A stretch of 64,000 nucleotides of DNA from Diprion similis (taxonomy: Eukaryota > Arthropoda > Insecta > Hymenoptera > Diprionidae), in assembly GCF_021155765.1 (NCBI RefSeq), contig NC_060115.1, positions 5,250,493 through 5,314,492 of the forward strand. Reading direction: 5' to 3'. The position numbers were made by a program, and so were the translations under genes. Within the stretch, counting starts at the first letter, position 1; the number at the start of each line of letters is the position of its first letter. The notes beneath the pieces are model-generated. The model was not told the DNA's origin and did not search any database. It saw only the letters and a list, made by a program, of their open reading frames with translations. Below, one piece after another: positions 34,857 to 48,000 of the stretch.

Positions 34857-37800
34857 CGTGCCAGTTTGTCTTCTCAACGAGTACAAAAAAAGGCGAGTAC
34901 AGGAGGGTTGTGGAAGAACTTAAAAATTTGATGCGAGTTTTTTTTTTGTTTTTTTTTTTCTACTGGACGGAATTTGTTTTCACCGTTTTCATTACGCCGA
35001 TTACGGACGATTCGTAAAAAGGAATCACACTTGTGGAAAACTGAGGGTGAGGATGAGAAAGGAGAGGACAGTCGGATGACGTTGAAATATAATCCACTAT
35101 AAATTAGGACGGCAAACAAAAAAATAAAAAGGAAAAAGAAAAGAAAAGAAAAATCGGTATAGTAATTCGTGATCACATGCGGAGACGGAGAGACGAGTTC
35201 GTTGCCACCACGCTACGAGTTTACGTTTACAAACGATTCAAGCACATCTTATTCTCTCGGTGGCCTAAACTACACTCTAATTGTCTCGTTGTGTCGTCGC
35301 TTAAGTAAAGCATGAGGTCACCATCTATTCCGACGGTTGTCAACTTGGAATTTGTCCACACACTGGAGGCCCGATGGAATTGAACGTTCAAGGAAACCTT
35401 GACCAAGTACCCGCGACACTTCGTGCACTGTGTTTTTCTTCCTCCGATATCGGGAACTGAATGTCTATTGTATCCGACAAACAACGAAAGAACTGTTAAC
35501 GCCACACACAACACGGTTGATCTGTCGTCAGTCCCGATTATCAGATCAAGCTGCGACGAACTTTGGTCACGATTTCACTGCGGGTTTTCATCCACGAAGG
35601 GTGTTCGACTGTCGTTGTGAACACCGAGTGAAATTTTTTACCGGTTTATTACTTTGCACAGAATGATTAAAAAGTTCACGATCAGTGGATGAACGTGCGA
35701 ACCCCGTGCAGACAGTGAGCCGCGACTGTTGGTGGGTCGATCCGACAACCGATGGTATCACAACTTGGTTCGCACTGCATGGCGTCTGAATTGAGAATGA
35801 GTCGACATCGACTAGATGGGTTATAGCCTTAGCATTTTGCGGGGTACAGAGCAGGCCGGCATTAGGGGATTCGTTGAGGGGCCCGTAGCTCGGTGGTGGG
35901 GATTTCGAGCACGCGCCACCGGGCTGTCTCCCTCAGGGTACCCCGTGTCTTCCCGTCTCCCCTGCAGCCCCCGGAACTGGAAATAAAGGGGAGCGACCAT
36001 ATGCCCGAGGGAGGCTGCCGGTATAATGCCCGTCGGAACCATACGTGTCGCGTATCCCTGTGTGAGTCGGGTTTACACAGGCCCACTTACGCGAGTTATC
36101 TCCGCCGTACGCATGCACGCATGCACGCACATTCGTATAACCGAGCGTTCGCCCATCGACCGAATATTGCATTATGATCTATAATGGGCTCTGACGAGAA
36201 CGGATCGTGGATCGAGGAAGGCGAGATCTCGGGGCGATAAAAATGAGCAAATGGATTTCGTGATTTGCATTTTTCCGGAACTATTTTCCGCCCTGCGCTT
36301 TCGAACTAAGAACGATGAAAAAATTAGACCGAATCGAGGCCAACGAAACCGGATTTTTGAACACCGCAGGTAAGACCCAGCATTTCAGGCACCGAACTTT
36401 TCATGAGGCTGATTTAATTTTGAATATAATCTAGGCCAGTCAGTCTAGGGACCGCCTTACCTACTCCTGCACAATGCGCCCTGTATAATAAAAGAATGGA
36501 AAGGTCTGCAATCGTAAAACGCCGCGACTCTCGTCTAGGCTCAATTCCCTCGTGCAGGGTACGCGGGGCACAGGATGAACCAGAATGAACCGTGTCTAGG
36601 TAGGTACCTAGTACCAACACACGCTTCTAGCTGCGCTCTGTGTGCATGTTCGGGCAGTAGATTCCAGGCCAATTCTTGATCGGGGAACGAGCCCTGCACC
36701 TCGCGGCCGGGGCGCGCCAGAATTTATAATACAAAATATAAAGTGGGTTTGGGGACTGTGTGAACCTTTATGAACTTTAATCCGCACCAACTAACCAGTC
36801 CGCTCCTCGTTTGGGAACCGGCGCAGATGGGGCTCGTGCCGATCTGTGGCAGCCCGTCAACGTTGCTGGTTTTTCAACATTTTCCAACTGAGTTTGATTC
36901 CGAGTTAGAAAACGGGAGGAAATGTTCCTCCATCCCGGAACAGCGTGAGATGAACGAGTGGCTGCGCCACCTCAGGGCCTTTTCAGGCCCCGTGAAAAGG
37001 GCGCTGCTAGGTATCAAGGTTTATCCACGACTCTCCGTGAGTCAGGGTGGCAACACACGTGCTGGTTGTTAACGGGGGTTAGAATATTAATGACGGGTTA
37101 AAGTTGTGATTTATGAAATGGGGGGATAGATGAATTTTTCTTGGCCTTTCCGAAATACCCATTTCCATAGATTATGGTTTCCTGATTGATTCTCAACGCT
37201 TGTAGAAGTCGGCGAGGCTACGATCTGAACGCTTTTATCGATACACCTGAATTAATTTATCTTCATTTCAGATTCCGAAAAGAAGGCGATTAAATGGAAT
37301 AATAAACAGGCAGGATCGTTCTATTCATCCTTGATACTCTATATTCTCGGCTTGATCCTGCAAGGAAGGATCTCGTAAAAATGAGAGCATTTCGGGTAAT
37401 GTATATCGAGTTTCGCCTGCAATAGACTCTTCCCTCGATTCTTCACAGAAAATACAGGAAAAAAATATAATGGGATATGGACTGCCCAGCGCATATCCCA
37501 AGTCTCACGGAAGTGTCGGATTTCTCCGATCCGAGATCCCGGGATTCTGTTCCGTCTTTCGGTTTCACAGACTCTCTTCCTCCCTCGTTACTGCTGCTTT
37601 AGCTGCATCAGCACCACGTGCTAAGCGTGTCCAAACTTTCCTTCATGTGCCTTCAGTTTTCTTCGAACTACGTTAAATCTGTACTTGAGATTCGTCACTC
37701 AAAGAGTTTATAAAAAGATGGACAAAAAACTGAGAAGGTGATAAAAAAAAAAGTCTAAGATAACGCATGAAAGCCATCCGGTATCCCACACAGCGTGATT

Positions 37801-40800
37801 AATTCTTTCCTTTCGTGTGAACGAAACTTTTAATTTTGCGTACCTAAACTTTCATCGCCAGTTCCGTGAACTTGGAAAATTGCTACAAACGAATTTGCAT
37901 CATCATGGGGAAAAATTTGAAAGTATATAATTCTTTCCGAATGATGCGAAGAATTTTCGCCATGTGTTCTAAGTAGAACGCGTGCATTGGAATCTCTCGC
38001 TTCCTCCCTCTCCCCACGCACTCTCGTTTATATAAATCAAAGGCTTCACGCAGGTTTCGAAAATTGTTATAGTTCCGTGCACAGTGGGAGTTTGAACACG
38101 TGTGTGCTCACCCATTGTGCCGAGGGGACGGCGGGCGACCGGAGAGAGAACGACGGAAGGCAGAGGGGATAGGGAGAGAAAGAGAGAGAGAGAGAGGAAA
38201 ATCTAGGGGGTGGGCTAGTGCGGGCCCTTTGTTGGGACGCGTGCCTGCGCACGTGTTCGCGACCAATAGCGATGGAAATGGTAATGGCAATGCCAATGGC
38301 CACCGCCATTCCACTCCACTCTCTCCCCCTCTCTCACTCTATCTCTCTCTCTTACCGCTCTCGCTACTTCGTATACAGCAATTGTACGCATTCACGTTAG
38401 CTCACAACTTTGGGTGTAATAACACGCACGCAGCCTCTCGTTATGCAACTGCACCACGGGTATTCGCACCTAGAGCGGTCTCTCAATTATGCATTCCGAA
38501 TGGCAACTGCACTGGCGCACGCTCCGCTGATTTTTGGAGCGCAAAAGAAAAAAATCACTCGATAATTCCATCCTCCCTTCTCTTTTTTTAGGGACCTCTT
38601 TGTCTCCGTCCGTAATCCAGGACAGTAGTCGGGTAACTCGTAAGCGATATACCCAAACACACGTGCAACTAATTTTTCCTATATCGTTTCCATTTTCAGC
38701 AGAGTCGACAAGTTTTTTGACTCCGGTTTCACAGTTTTACTCCGCATGAATTTCGACGGTGTTACATATGGCTTATCCTTCGTCTGACTTAATCAGGTTA
38801 CGAGGAAGAGGAAAAAAATCAACAGAACAAGAACGACGGATTATCGAGCAACGGATTAACGGGAGTACCAGGGCCTCGGCCACCAGCCGTATTTATGCAA
38901 CCTGCGAGTACACACGATTCACGAATCAACTCGTTGATGAGGCTCTACGTTAATCGCCTGGGTCATTAAAGGACCGTTAAAGTCGTTGCTACATTCGAAA
39001 GACACAGATGTCAGTTTAGTATGCAAACCTGCGCCCATTCGGAACCGAAAATTGAGCCAATTAATAAACCTGACATGTACGAAAGGCGATGAAAGCGTTG
39101 GTTGTGATAAATCAGCGATCGGCTATCAATAACACCGAATGTATTCGGTGTGAAGAGAGCCTAACATGCGACGTGTGGCCGAAGCGTGGCTCTCTCTGGT
39201 CCTCCGAGGCTCTCGAGGATCCGGCACTCGCAATGGGAGGAGCGCGCGCGCGCCCGAGGGAGAGACGAGGAGAAACGCGTGCCCGAAGTAGGTATTTGAC
39301 GTGGGACCAGCTGCCCTTCGGGCTTTATTTCACGTACGGCGGGTCTGGCTGGAAGGACCATAACGCATAACATGAGGTAAGCAATACTCCAGAAAAGGGA
39401 ATAACTCCTTAACTCGTCACCTTGTACGCGTTATTGTACCTGTACAAGACGTGCTTATAGTAACCGGAATGTATATTTCATCGAGTACAACAATCGCCGG
39501 TTGATTATGCGCTCGTCATCGTTTCCTCCTTTCCTTTTTAATTACGTCTAACTATTCTTGGTGTCGAAAACGTGCTGCACGCCACCTTCTGGCCGAGTCC
39601 TCGACTCGAGTACCGGAATTCTGCCCCAACATCCCGGGAAGAGAACGCTCAACAAGTGGTTCTGAAAAGTCCAAGGAGAGAGCCACTGCGACCCTCCGGT
39701 GGTGGTTGGGGTGGTTGGGGTGGTTGGGGTGTCTCGGCTCCCTCCGCACTCCGAGTAGAGGGTGCCTAGGGGGCTTTTTTGGATCGAGGGGGAACCAAGC
39801 CATCTGTCCGCATATGTTATCCCCCCACGCCGGGGGACACCGTTGCACGGTATACCGTAAGGAAACTTGGCGCTCGTCCGAGACCGAAACTACCATTGCA
39901 CACATGCGTGTAGGCGAGCACAGGAACTCGTACGAGGACCCGCGAGGAACGACCAGTCGGACACTGCCCGATGAGGAGGAAGTAGGAAATAGCCACCGTG
40001 CCACCGTCTCCGCCCTGTCCGTCACTGTCGTCCACTCCCCAAGAGAGCTGAAAATAAATGCAGCTTTGGCATATAATTAGAAAAACATGAAACGTAAACA
40101 ACGGTCACGTGGCCAAGACCAACGGCAGTTAGGAAGAAACTTTACACCAAATCCTTATGCGTTATTTCCCTTTAAATCGACAAAGAATGATCACTGAACG
40201 AATTCTGGTTAGAAGTGGCCAGATGCGCGTGCGTAGAGGAGTTTGAATTTATTTATTCTCCCGCCGAAATCATACTTCGTGACGTCAGGCGCCTTTGGCC
40301 AATCAGCAGCCGAGCGAACGGTTGCCGTTATGCGCGCGCAGCGCGGTTCGTATTGAATTTTAAAGTATCAGCTTTTTCCGAGGCTCCATATGGATCCAGG
40401 CTTGCAATTTCGCAGAGAAGAGAACAAAAAATGAGATCCCGGTCCAGCACCCTCGACGCTTAACTGTTTCTCATAGTTTTTTTGCCGTTTCGTGTAAAAC
40501 TTCCGGTTGAGAAACGCGCACCGTGGTTCTCCGCGGATTGATTCAGGGATCTTTCGCCTTACGGTGCGCGTCAAGAGTTTTTTTTATTTTTTTTCTTCCT
40601 ATTTTCTGATATACCTGCGTGAGCCGCCGTGCGTATGCGTGGTTACGCGATGCACGCTTATGCGTGTCTACGCGCACCGAGGCAGGGGATTAGTGAGAGG
40701 CTCGAGGTAGCAGCTACCTTGCACTGCAAGGGCATGTAGGCATCACGCACACAGACGAACTCACACAGGCGGTGCGGTGCGACGTATAAAGGCGAGTGAA

Positions 40801-43800
40801 TTTATTTCGGGGTGGAAATCGGGGACCCGTGCCCTGTGCAACGCGATTCTTTTGTTCAATTCCGTACCCAACCTGGGGCCCCCGATGCACTCACACACGC
40901 ACCCGACACCGCACAAAGCGCTATTTCATTCCGTAGCACGACGACGGCGCGCAGTCTAGCCCTCCCCCCTGACGAAGGGTGCTCGTTCCCCGCCCCTCCA
41001 ACCCGTCGCTCGTTCTTGCCCCGCTACACACGCTCACCTTTCCTTTCCCCGCGTCCACGCACAGAATCCTGTACGTACGCACTTTGGGGTACCTATTACT
41101 TCGCGCGAGCTTACCTGCAGGCTCCGTTTTAATTTCTCGCTGGAGGGGAACGTCGTGCGTAGTTAGTTAACTTTTTTACGAATACGGAAAATAGACGCTC
41201 TGTGACTACAGTCTTGTTGCAATTACTTTACGGAAAATATGAAATTTTCTAATCAACGATGAGGAATTAAAATTTATGCACGTTTATCGATCATCGCAAT
41301 CCTCGGAAACGAAGCATTTACCACGTGGTGAAGTAATCCAGGTGAATCGCTATTCAGAATCAACTTCTGCACCTGACAATTATCATTGAGATTTGATTCA
41401 GTGTCTTTCGATTTTTCCTATGTTCAAATTAGAAATTAACTTGTATGATTTATCTTTTCGAAATTCATTTCTTCACCGTACTCTTCTTTTGAAAAACATT
41501 CTTCTTTCAGGAAGAAGAGTTTACCTACTTTTTCGGGTAAAATTGTGAGGGGTGAGGAGAGGCTGATCAATGAGAACCGCTGGCACGCGCCGTGCGCGCT
41601 TCTATACGCACCTCGGTTATCCTTACGTCGATTATAAACTAAGTATAGGTGTACCTACCCACGTGTGTGTATGAATATGAATACGCTGGTGTACGTATGT
41701 GAGCCACCTGAACAGGAGCAGCGCAACCAGGGCGGGGCAAGCCGGGTGGAGTCAGGTTCCAAGGGCTGCAAATCAAGGCCAAACTACCGCACCATTCCTG
41801 AAGAATAATTAATTTGGACTATGATGTAAAATAGAATTGGTTGCATTGAAAGATAAGAGAATGTAGGAAAGCCAATTCTATCACCGTTTCGCAAAACAGT
41901 TGCTTAGTTTCTAGAAACTTCAACATTTTAACCGACGATCAAGGGTGCAGCGACAGTTTTTAGGGTGCGGTTGAGGCAGCGAAAAGAAACGGTGATTTCT
42001 TATAGCCGGTTTGAAGACGCTTCGAATTTCGTATCTAGGTGTGTGTAGGATGAAACGGCGGAACGGTGCAGGATCGTCCTTTGAAAAGGAACCGTTAAAC
42101 GTACGTCGGCGCTGGTACACCGGGTGTCCTCCACCTCCTCCACCTCCTCCTCCTTTCCATTCTTCTTTTTCTTCTCCTGGGCACAAGACTTTTTTTTTTA
42201 AACTTTGTCTAGACAAACTCGGTGGAATGAGTGTTGACAGCGTTCATGGATTCGGAACTTATTCGAGTTCATTCGTCGGGTTCATCGAAGCTCTTGAGAT
42301 CCCCGATTATCAGGCCTCGAAAGCTCGGCCGAAACCCGTTCGATCACTCACAGTGAAGCATGAAAAGGCATCGACTTTCTCGATTCGGATATCTCAACGA
42401 CCAGCGAAGCTTTCCAATGTGAAAATTTTATCGAATCTAGGTTTCAGAAATTTTTGTTACAACGGTATGGTTACTCTTCAATATCAGAAATTTTACCTTT
42501 TACAAAGGGATCAAGAGATTCCTCAATTTTCAAAAAGAAATCACCAAGTTCGTAGGCTTTATATCAAAACTACTCGAAGTCCAGACACGAAAATTGAATC
42601 ATTGATTTCGGACGAGATCGAAAGAAGCTCGCACGTTTCTCCGTAAAAGTTCTGGTCGTTTCGAGGAAAGTTTAATGTGGATGGTGAAACGATGATCTCG
42701 GTCTTTCGCAACACCCGTTAGATTCGGGTGGACTGAAAATGAAAATGGAAACTGTTTGCACGGGGGAACATATAATGGTGCGGCAAGTATAAAGAAGCCA
42801 GAGATCCCGTTCGATCAGTTTCGATCGGCGTCTGCGTTTGGGTTGCATATAGTTACACATGGGGATCGAGAAAGCTAGAATTTGGGCCCGGATATCCGCG
42901 ATCTTACAATCAGTTGGGTCTGACGTGAAATTTGATTTTTCATAGAGCAAAAAAAGAAATTGAAATCGCAACCCTCGGATGGGATCGAATTATCGATCAC
43001 GTGTAGATCGTTCGGCTTTAAATATTTGAATGCGAAATTGGGAGAGTTTCTCGATTACGGTCCATGTTATAATTTATGCTTCGGCTGCACGCTTTTGCTC
43101 CATCGGTTATACGACGAACATACGTAAATACAAACAGGAACGCACATTTACAGACACAAGCGAGAGTCGAGGCGGTTTGAACGTCCGTCGCTGGTCCCAA
43201 TGCACGGTTACACGGCACCAGTTTGATATGTGAGCGGTGGCACGCGTCCCCGAGTTATCGGGGTGGGGGGGAACAGGCAGGTGCGTCGCGGCGCCAATTA
43301 TATTTCAGAAGGTAGAGAGAAGGAGGGGAAAAAATTGAAACTAAAAAACGTGAAAAAAGGTGGAGAGCAAAAAGGAGAATAGGAATCGGAGAAAAATAAG
43401 AAGAGAAAATAAACGAAAATCACGTCGGTGTGTAACGAAGAAGTAAAAATGCAAATCGTGCACGCGCGTCGCGAAAGTAAAATAGGTGAGTATAAATTTA
43501 GAGTGAAACACGAATAAAAATGAAAATGAAACAATAAAGTGAAATAATTGAGACACTCGACGCAAAATAATGATATAACGAGCCACGCGGCGCATAAAGA
43601 GAGCTAAAGACTATACCTACCATGTACCCATGATAAATTCAAGCCTGTGTTGCAAAGCCAGTTGAGGTTCGTGTACGAGGATGGATTGCCTTGAGGGTAT
43701 TTACGTTATTAATGGTCAGTGATCTGCATACCGTTCGGCTGCTGCCTCGATCGTCTCGTCGATAAATCAAGCTTCAGGGTCGCCGGGATTCCCATATTCT

Positions 43801-45000
43801 GAGAACATCCTTGAGCTTAAAATGCGACAGCACAATCTGCCGCAGAAAGTCCTCTCTTGAAGTCTCTTTCCTGATCGCTCGTTACAATTTTCATAAATAA
43901 AGCTTATACCTGCTTTTTACGGACTCGAGGAGTGTTCGCGAATGCCCGCAAAGCAATTCTCTGCCTTTCAGATACTACAAATCAACAAACATTATGCGTA
44001 CAAGGTTACATTGTGAGCCAAGCCTCCCACTCATCGCCGGTTTACAAAGTGAAGGTGAAGTTAAATTTGACTCAGTTTCTATGCAACGAAATAGATGAAT
44101 TTACTTATAGCATTAATGAATTTATTACCATTATAATGTATCCATGCTTATTTATAGTGACGAAATGATATCCTATCGACCGATACTCGATCTACATATC
44201 CATAGACCAGTAAGAAAAAAATGCTCGTTCACGAATAACAATTGTATAATGAAACGAAAAAAAATATCGCGTTCCTCGTATACTGGGGTAGGTGAAAAGG
44301 CACGATAAATAGCGATAAACACAAAGAGGAAAGCGTGCAGATCGTCGATCGGACGAAGTACAAACTATAAATGAAAATAAAAGCGAAGCAAGTGAGATGA
44401 AGATGATAAAACGACGAAAAATAAAGTAAAGAAAAGTCGGGACGGCACGCGCCTCGATCTCTTCATACGTCGAAGTGACATTGAGGTAGGAGGTAGAGAT
44501 ATCGTCGAGTGGCGTGCGAACGGCAGGTGCTCCGAGCCCTCATCTCCGGCTCTCGACAGACTTGCCTGCACGATCAAGTCACCCTCGTTTCTCCATCAAG
44601 TCCACTTTCCCCCTCCTCAAGCGATAATAACGATCCCTAAACGACTAATTATGGAAAAATTACCAACCGAATTTCTCTACATAGGTACTCGCGGAATCGA
44701 TCATCCTCGTTCGTGAAATACGTTTCTCTGCGTGCAGTTCACTCCGATGGAATTGAGGAACGGACAGCGTAATTTTCATATCGTCGCTCCTGTGCCACGT
44801 GCCGTAATCGTCGTACAGTCTCGGTCAATTTACTCCTCGGTTTAATCTCGTTACTGGAGTGAGGAGGACGCGGCGATATCGAGTGGCTCGGAAGAGGCGA
44901 GGATAAAAAGTCGGAGCTCGATAAGATGCACCTGTCCACCACCCGGAGGATGCCGACCGGCCGACGACGGGCAGCAAGGTGTCCGCAATGTCCTGCAGCA
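34857..45000. other. Upstream flank of the bHLH gene, proximal part
   Basis: No supported gene. The first 700 bp should contain the bHLH 5' UTR and promoter, but no TATA box is clear. GC and CpG content is higher than in the transporter cluster. Purine and pyrimidine tracts (for example GAGAGA at 38178-38196 and CTCTCT at 38324-38355) resemble GAGA-factor type sites. Longer ORFs have biased composition. Likely cis-regulatory in part, by position only. Confidence 0.45.
39697..39731 (+). repeat. GGTTGGGGT short tandem repeat
   Basis: Nine-base unit repeated about three and a half times. Runs of G separated by short spacers could form a G-quadruplex. Non-coding context. Confidence 0.8.
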
Positions 45001-48000
45001 CGTTCGCCGCGACCAACACACGCGCCCCGTAGGACGTCGTAATAAGAAGTGGTGGGTACCCACTGAACGAATGCCGATCATATCCGATAGCGGGGCCTAA
45101 TGAGCTATGGGCCTCTCTTCGCTCGGCCGACTGACCGCGGCCGCCCGCCTTCCCTCTGCATCTCGTTTCAAGCATTACGTCCCGACACCAGGACTGTTTT
45201 CCATAAACACGAGAAATTTACAACAAGGCCGATTTGGAGAGCAGATTATACGAATTTTAATCGGCTCGACGCTGCGCCTTCCATACCTACCCTTGGGTAT
45301 GTATAGAATACGTTGCTGCAACTGACTTCCCATCCCCCCTCCCCCAACTGCTACCCCGATTTACGTGATTGAATTGTTTTTCACTTAGTGGCATAGATTT
45401 CTTTAGTCATTGTTGCTGTTTTAAAAGGTTCGATTAAAGCCGATCGTTTATAGTTTGCATGCATTTTTCAAAGCACTAGCGTGAATTCTCACTTCTTGTG
45501 CATCTTCATGAATATTCGCAGCGGTTCAGGGACTCGGTGTCACTGTTGCAGTCCATCGTTCCCGATTATTGATCGGAAATCAGGACTAGCGGTGAGCGAC
45601 TGAAGTCGAAGTTTGAACTTCGCGCCGAAATCCGTATCCCGAAAAAGTAGGATTCGAAATTCCCGAGGGTCAAAGCCTGAGGGATAGGCAGTCGGCGATG
45701 GCAGCCGCGATGCGTGGTGAGGTCGGTCAGGCTGTACTGGATGTTGAGAGTTTCCGAGGAGGACTCGAGGAGGGAAGAAAGGGGAGCGACGAGAACGAGG
45801 ACAAGGGTGTTCCGGTATCGATGCGTGCGATTAATTTCCTTGCACAAAGCTGGGTTAATTGGTAAAATTTTTCTTCCTCTTATTTTTACCGCACGACGCG
45901 TGCTTTTCGCCATTAGTTCCGCCCGCGGTCCTCGCAAGAGCTGTAGATACGCGGCGTGACTCAGGCGAAAATATTATGCGGGCAATACAACGGGCGCGGA
46001 ATATGGTCCGACACAAGCTGAATGGTCATCTCGTTAACACACATTCGTCGGTGAAAGAAATCCCCCGAAGCCGGACCTGCGACGTCGTGATCATACCGAA
46101 CGGCACGAGTCTCGCTTCGCCTCGGCGCAACACCTGCACGTCCACCTCGCTTCGATCTCAAATGAAATTACCCGCTCTAGTGATACAACGCTGGCCGAGA
46201 AGATTTATATGGGAATCAACCGGACATCTGTATTCAGGTTTGCTCGCGTTTGACGTGGCGTTTTACAGCTCGGAGTGTGTAGCTCACGGGAGACGTCGGA
46301 TCGATCATCGAGGGCTAGAGCTTTCCAAATTCGGATATTTTGCTGAATTTTTTTTTTTTCCGCAGTTGTTTCTTATACACGGATAAAAATGATCTCTGCA
46401 ACGACGGTTGCTGTTGTCACGACGCGATGGAAATTTGGATTACACCATGCTTTAAAACAGAGATTAAGTTACAGGAAGAAGTGTGACTTTAGTGTTATAC
46501 CGCCGTAAAACCAATTTATCAACCCTCTGTTATTGTTTCGACGTCATAAAAAATAGCCGGCACTTAACGGTGTCAAAGCCTATCCCCGTGGAACTTGCAC
46601 CTTTTATTGGCTTCATCTTCGGCTTTTCATTAAGCGAGTCTCTCGATAGGGAGGCCGTAGAATGTCTGAAACAAGTGTGAAGAACTTTACCCCGAGACTC
46701 TTTTGCAAACAACCGCCATTCGCGTGAGCAAAATTTCAGCGATGCGTACTTGCAGTAATCGTCAAAATTATTCATGAACTAAAAATCTAAAAAAAAAAGA
46801 ATATTTTCATATTATCATATTCCGAACCCGATGTTACGAATATGATTATACACGGACTCACACAAACGTAAGTATTCAATTTGACACGGTGAAAAAATAA
46901 TTGGTAAATTCCGAGTCCCCGACGGTTTCGTGTGCGGCTGTCCAATCCTCGGATAGAAACGTTGAATTCTAAAAGTCTGTCGACTGCGGCAGAGATTCGG
47001 GCTGATGGCCACCCCGTCGGGGGGCGGGTCTCCAAATTCATAATAATTTTTATGTGCGACCGCACGGACAGGGCTGACGTCTTCAGCCGTCTTCAGGCCC
47101 GACGCTGACTTGCTGTTGGAAAGGCGGAGTACACAAGAAAAGCCGAAGATCATTTAAGCGCGTTCGGATTGTGTGGTGGTAATTGAATAGGTGAAAAGTT
47201 GATACCGGAATTGAACCGCACGTTTCGAAATGATCGTGATTCTCCGGTTCCGAAAGCTCTGTGAGAAGGGTACTTTTTTGGGCTCCAGACGTACGCTGCA
47301 GAGCATCGAACTAAAGTTCCTGCAGAGCATAAACGCGTCTGGACTCTGGAAGCGAGGGGTCGTTATCGTCGGATATCCCGCATGGCGCACCGCGGGCTAC
47401 GGCAATAAAGGAAATTTCCAGAGGATCATTTTCATTTTCATTCCCATTCCCATACCCACTCGCAGACGCGTTTCGCCTCGCGACCGTCTATGGTCAGCCG
47501 GACAGCCGGCCCCCGGGGGTTGGGAATTACACACCTCCGAGTGCGCTATCGTAAAGTAGCTAAACTTTACAGCTTTATAATTTCATTAAAATTCCCGTGC
47601 TTCAGAGGGACCCGAAACTCGCCCCGGGATCCTTTTCCGTCTCAACTCAAGCTCAAACTCCTTCGTGTCGTTTGCCTTTGATCCTTCTTTCCTGAAGACT
47701 TGAAATTCAACTGAAAACAGAAACATTGAGAAAGTGTCGAAAGTTGTTCACAATGAATACTTGATGAAGAAATTTTTTTTTTTTTTTTTTTTGCACAATA
47801 GATGTGTAATTTGACGTTCCAATTTTAAGGACCATTATATTCTTTTGTTTTTTATTACCACACCAATTCCATCGAGGTCTTCTTTTCGCTCGCGTAGGAG
47901 GGCAGAGATATGATATTTGTTCTCAAAGATTACCATAACAATGGCGGCGCATAAAACAAAAGTGGTCTTTTATGTGTAGAATATAGGTACGGTAACTATA

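Noticed and set aside
34215-34931. A 238-codon plus-strand ORF
   Set aside because: It is exactly antisense to the bHLH exon 1, whose frame carries the conserved domain; the ORF is a shadow of its codon bias.
42011-42646. A 211-codon plus-strand ORF with a polyproline run
   Set aside because: The polyproline comes from a CCT microsatellite, the rest shows no recognisable domain or splice partner; probably chance.
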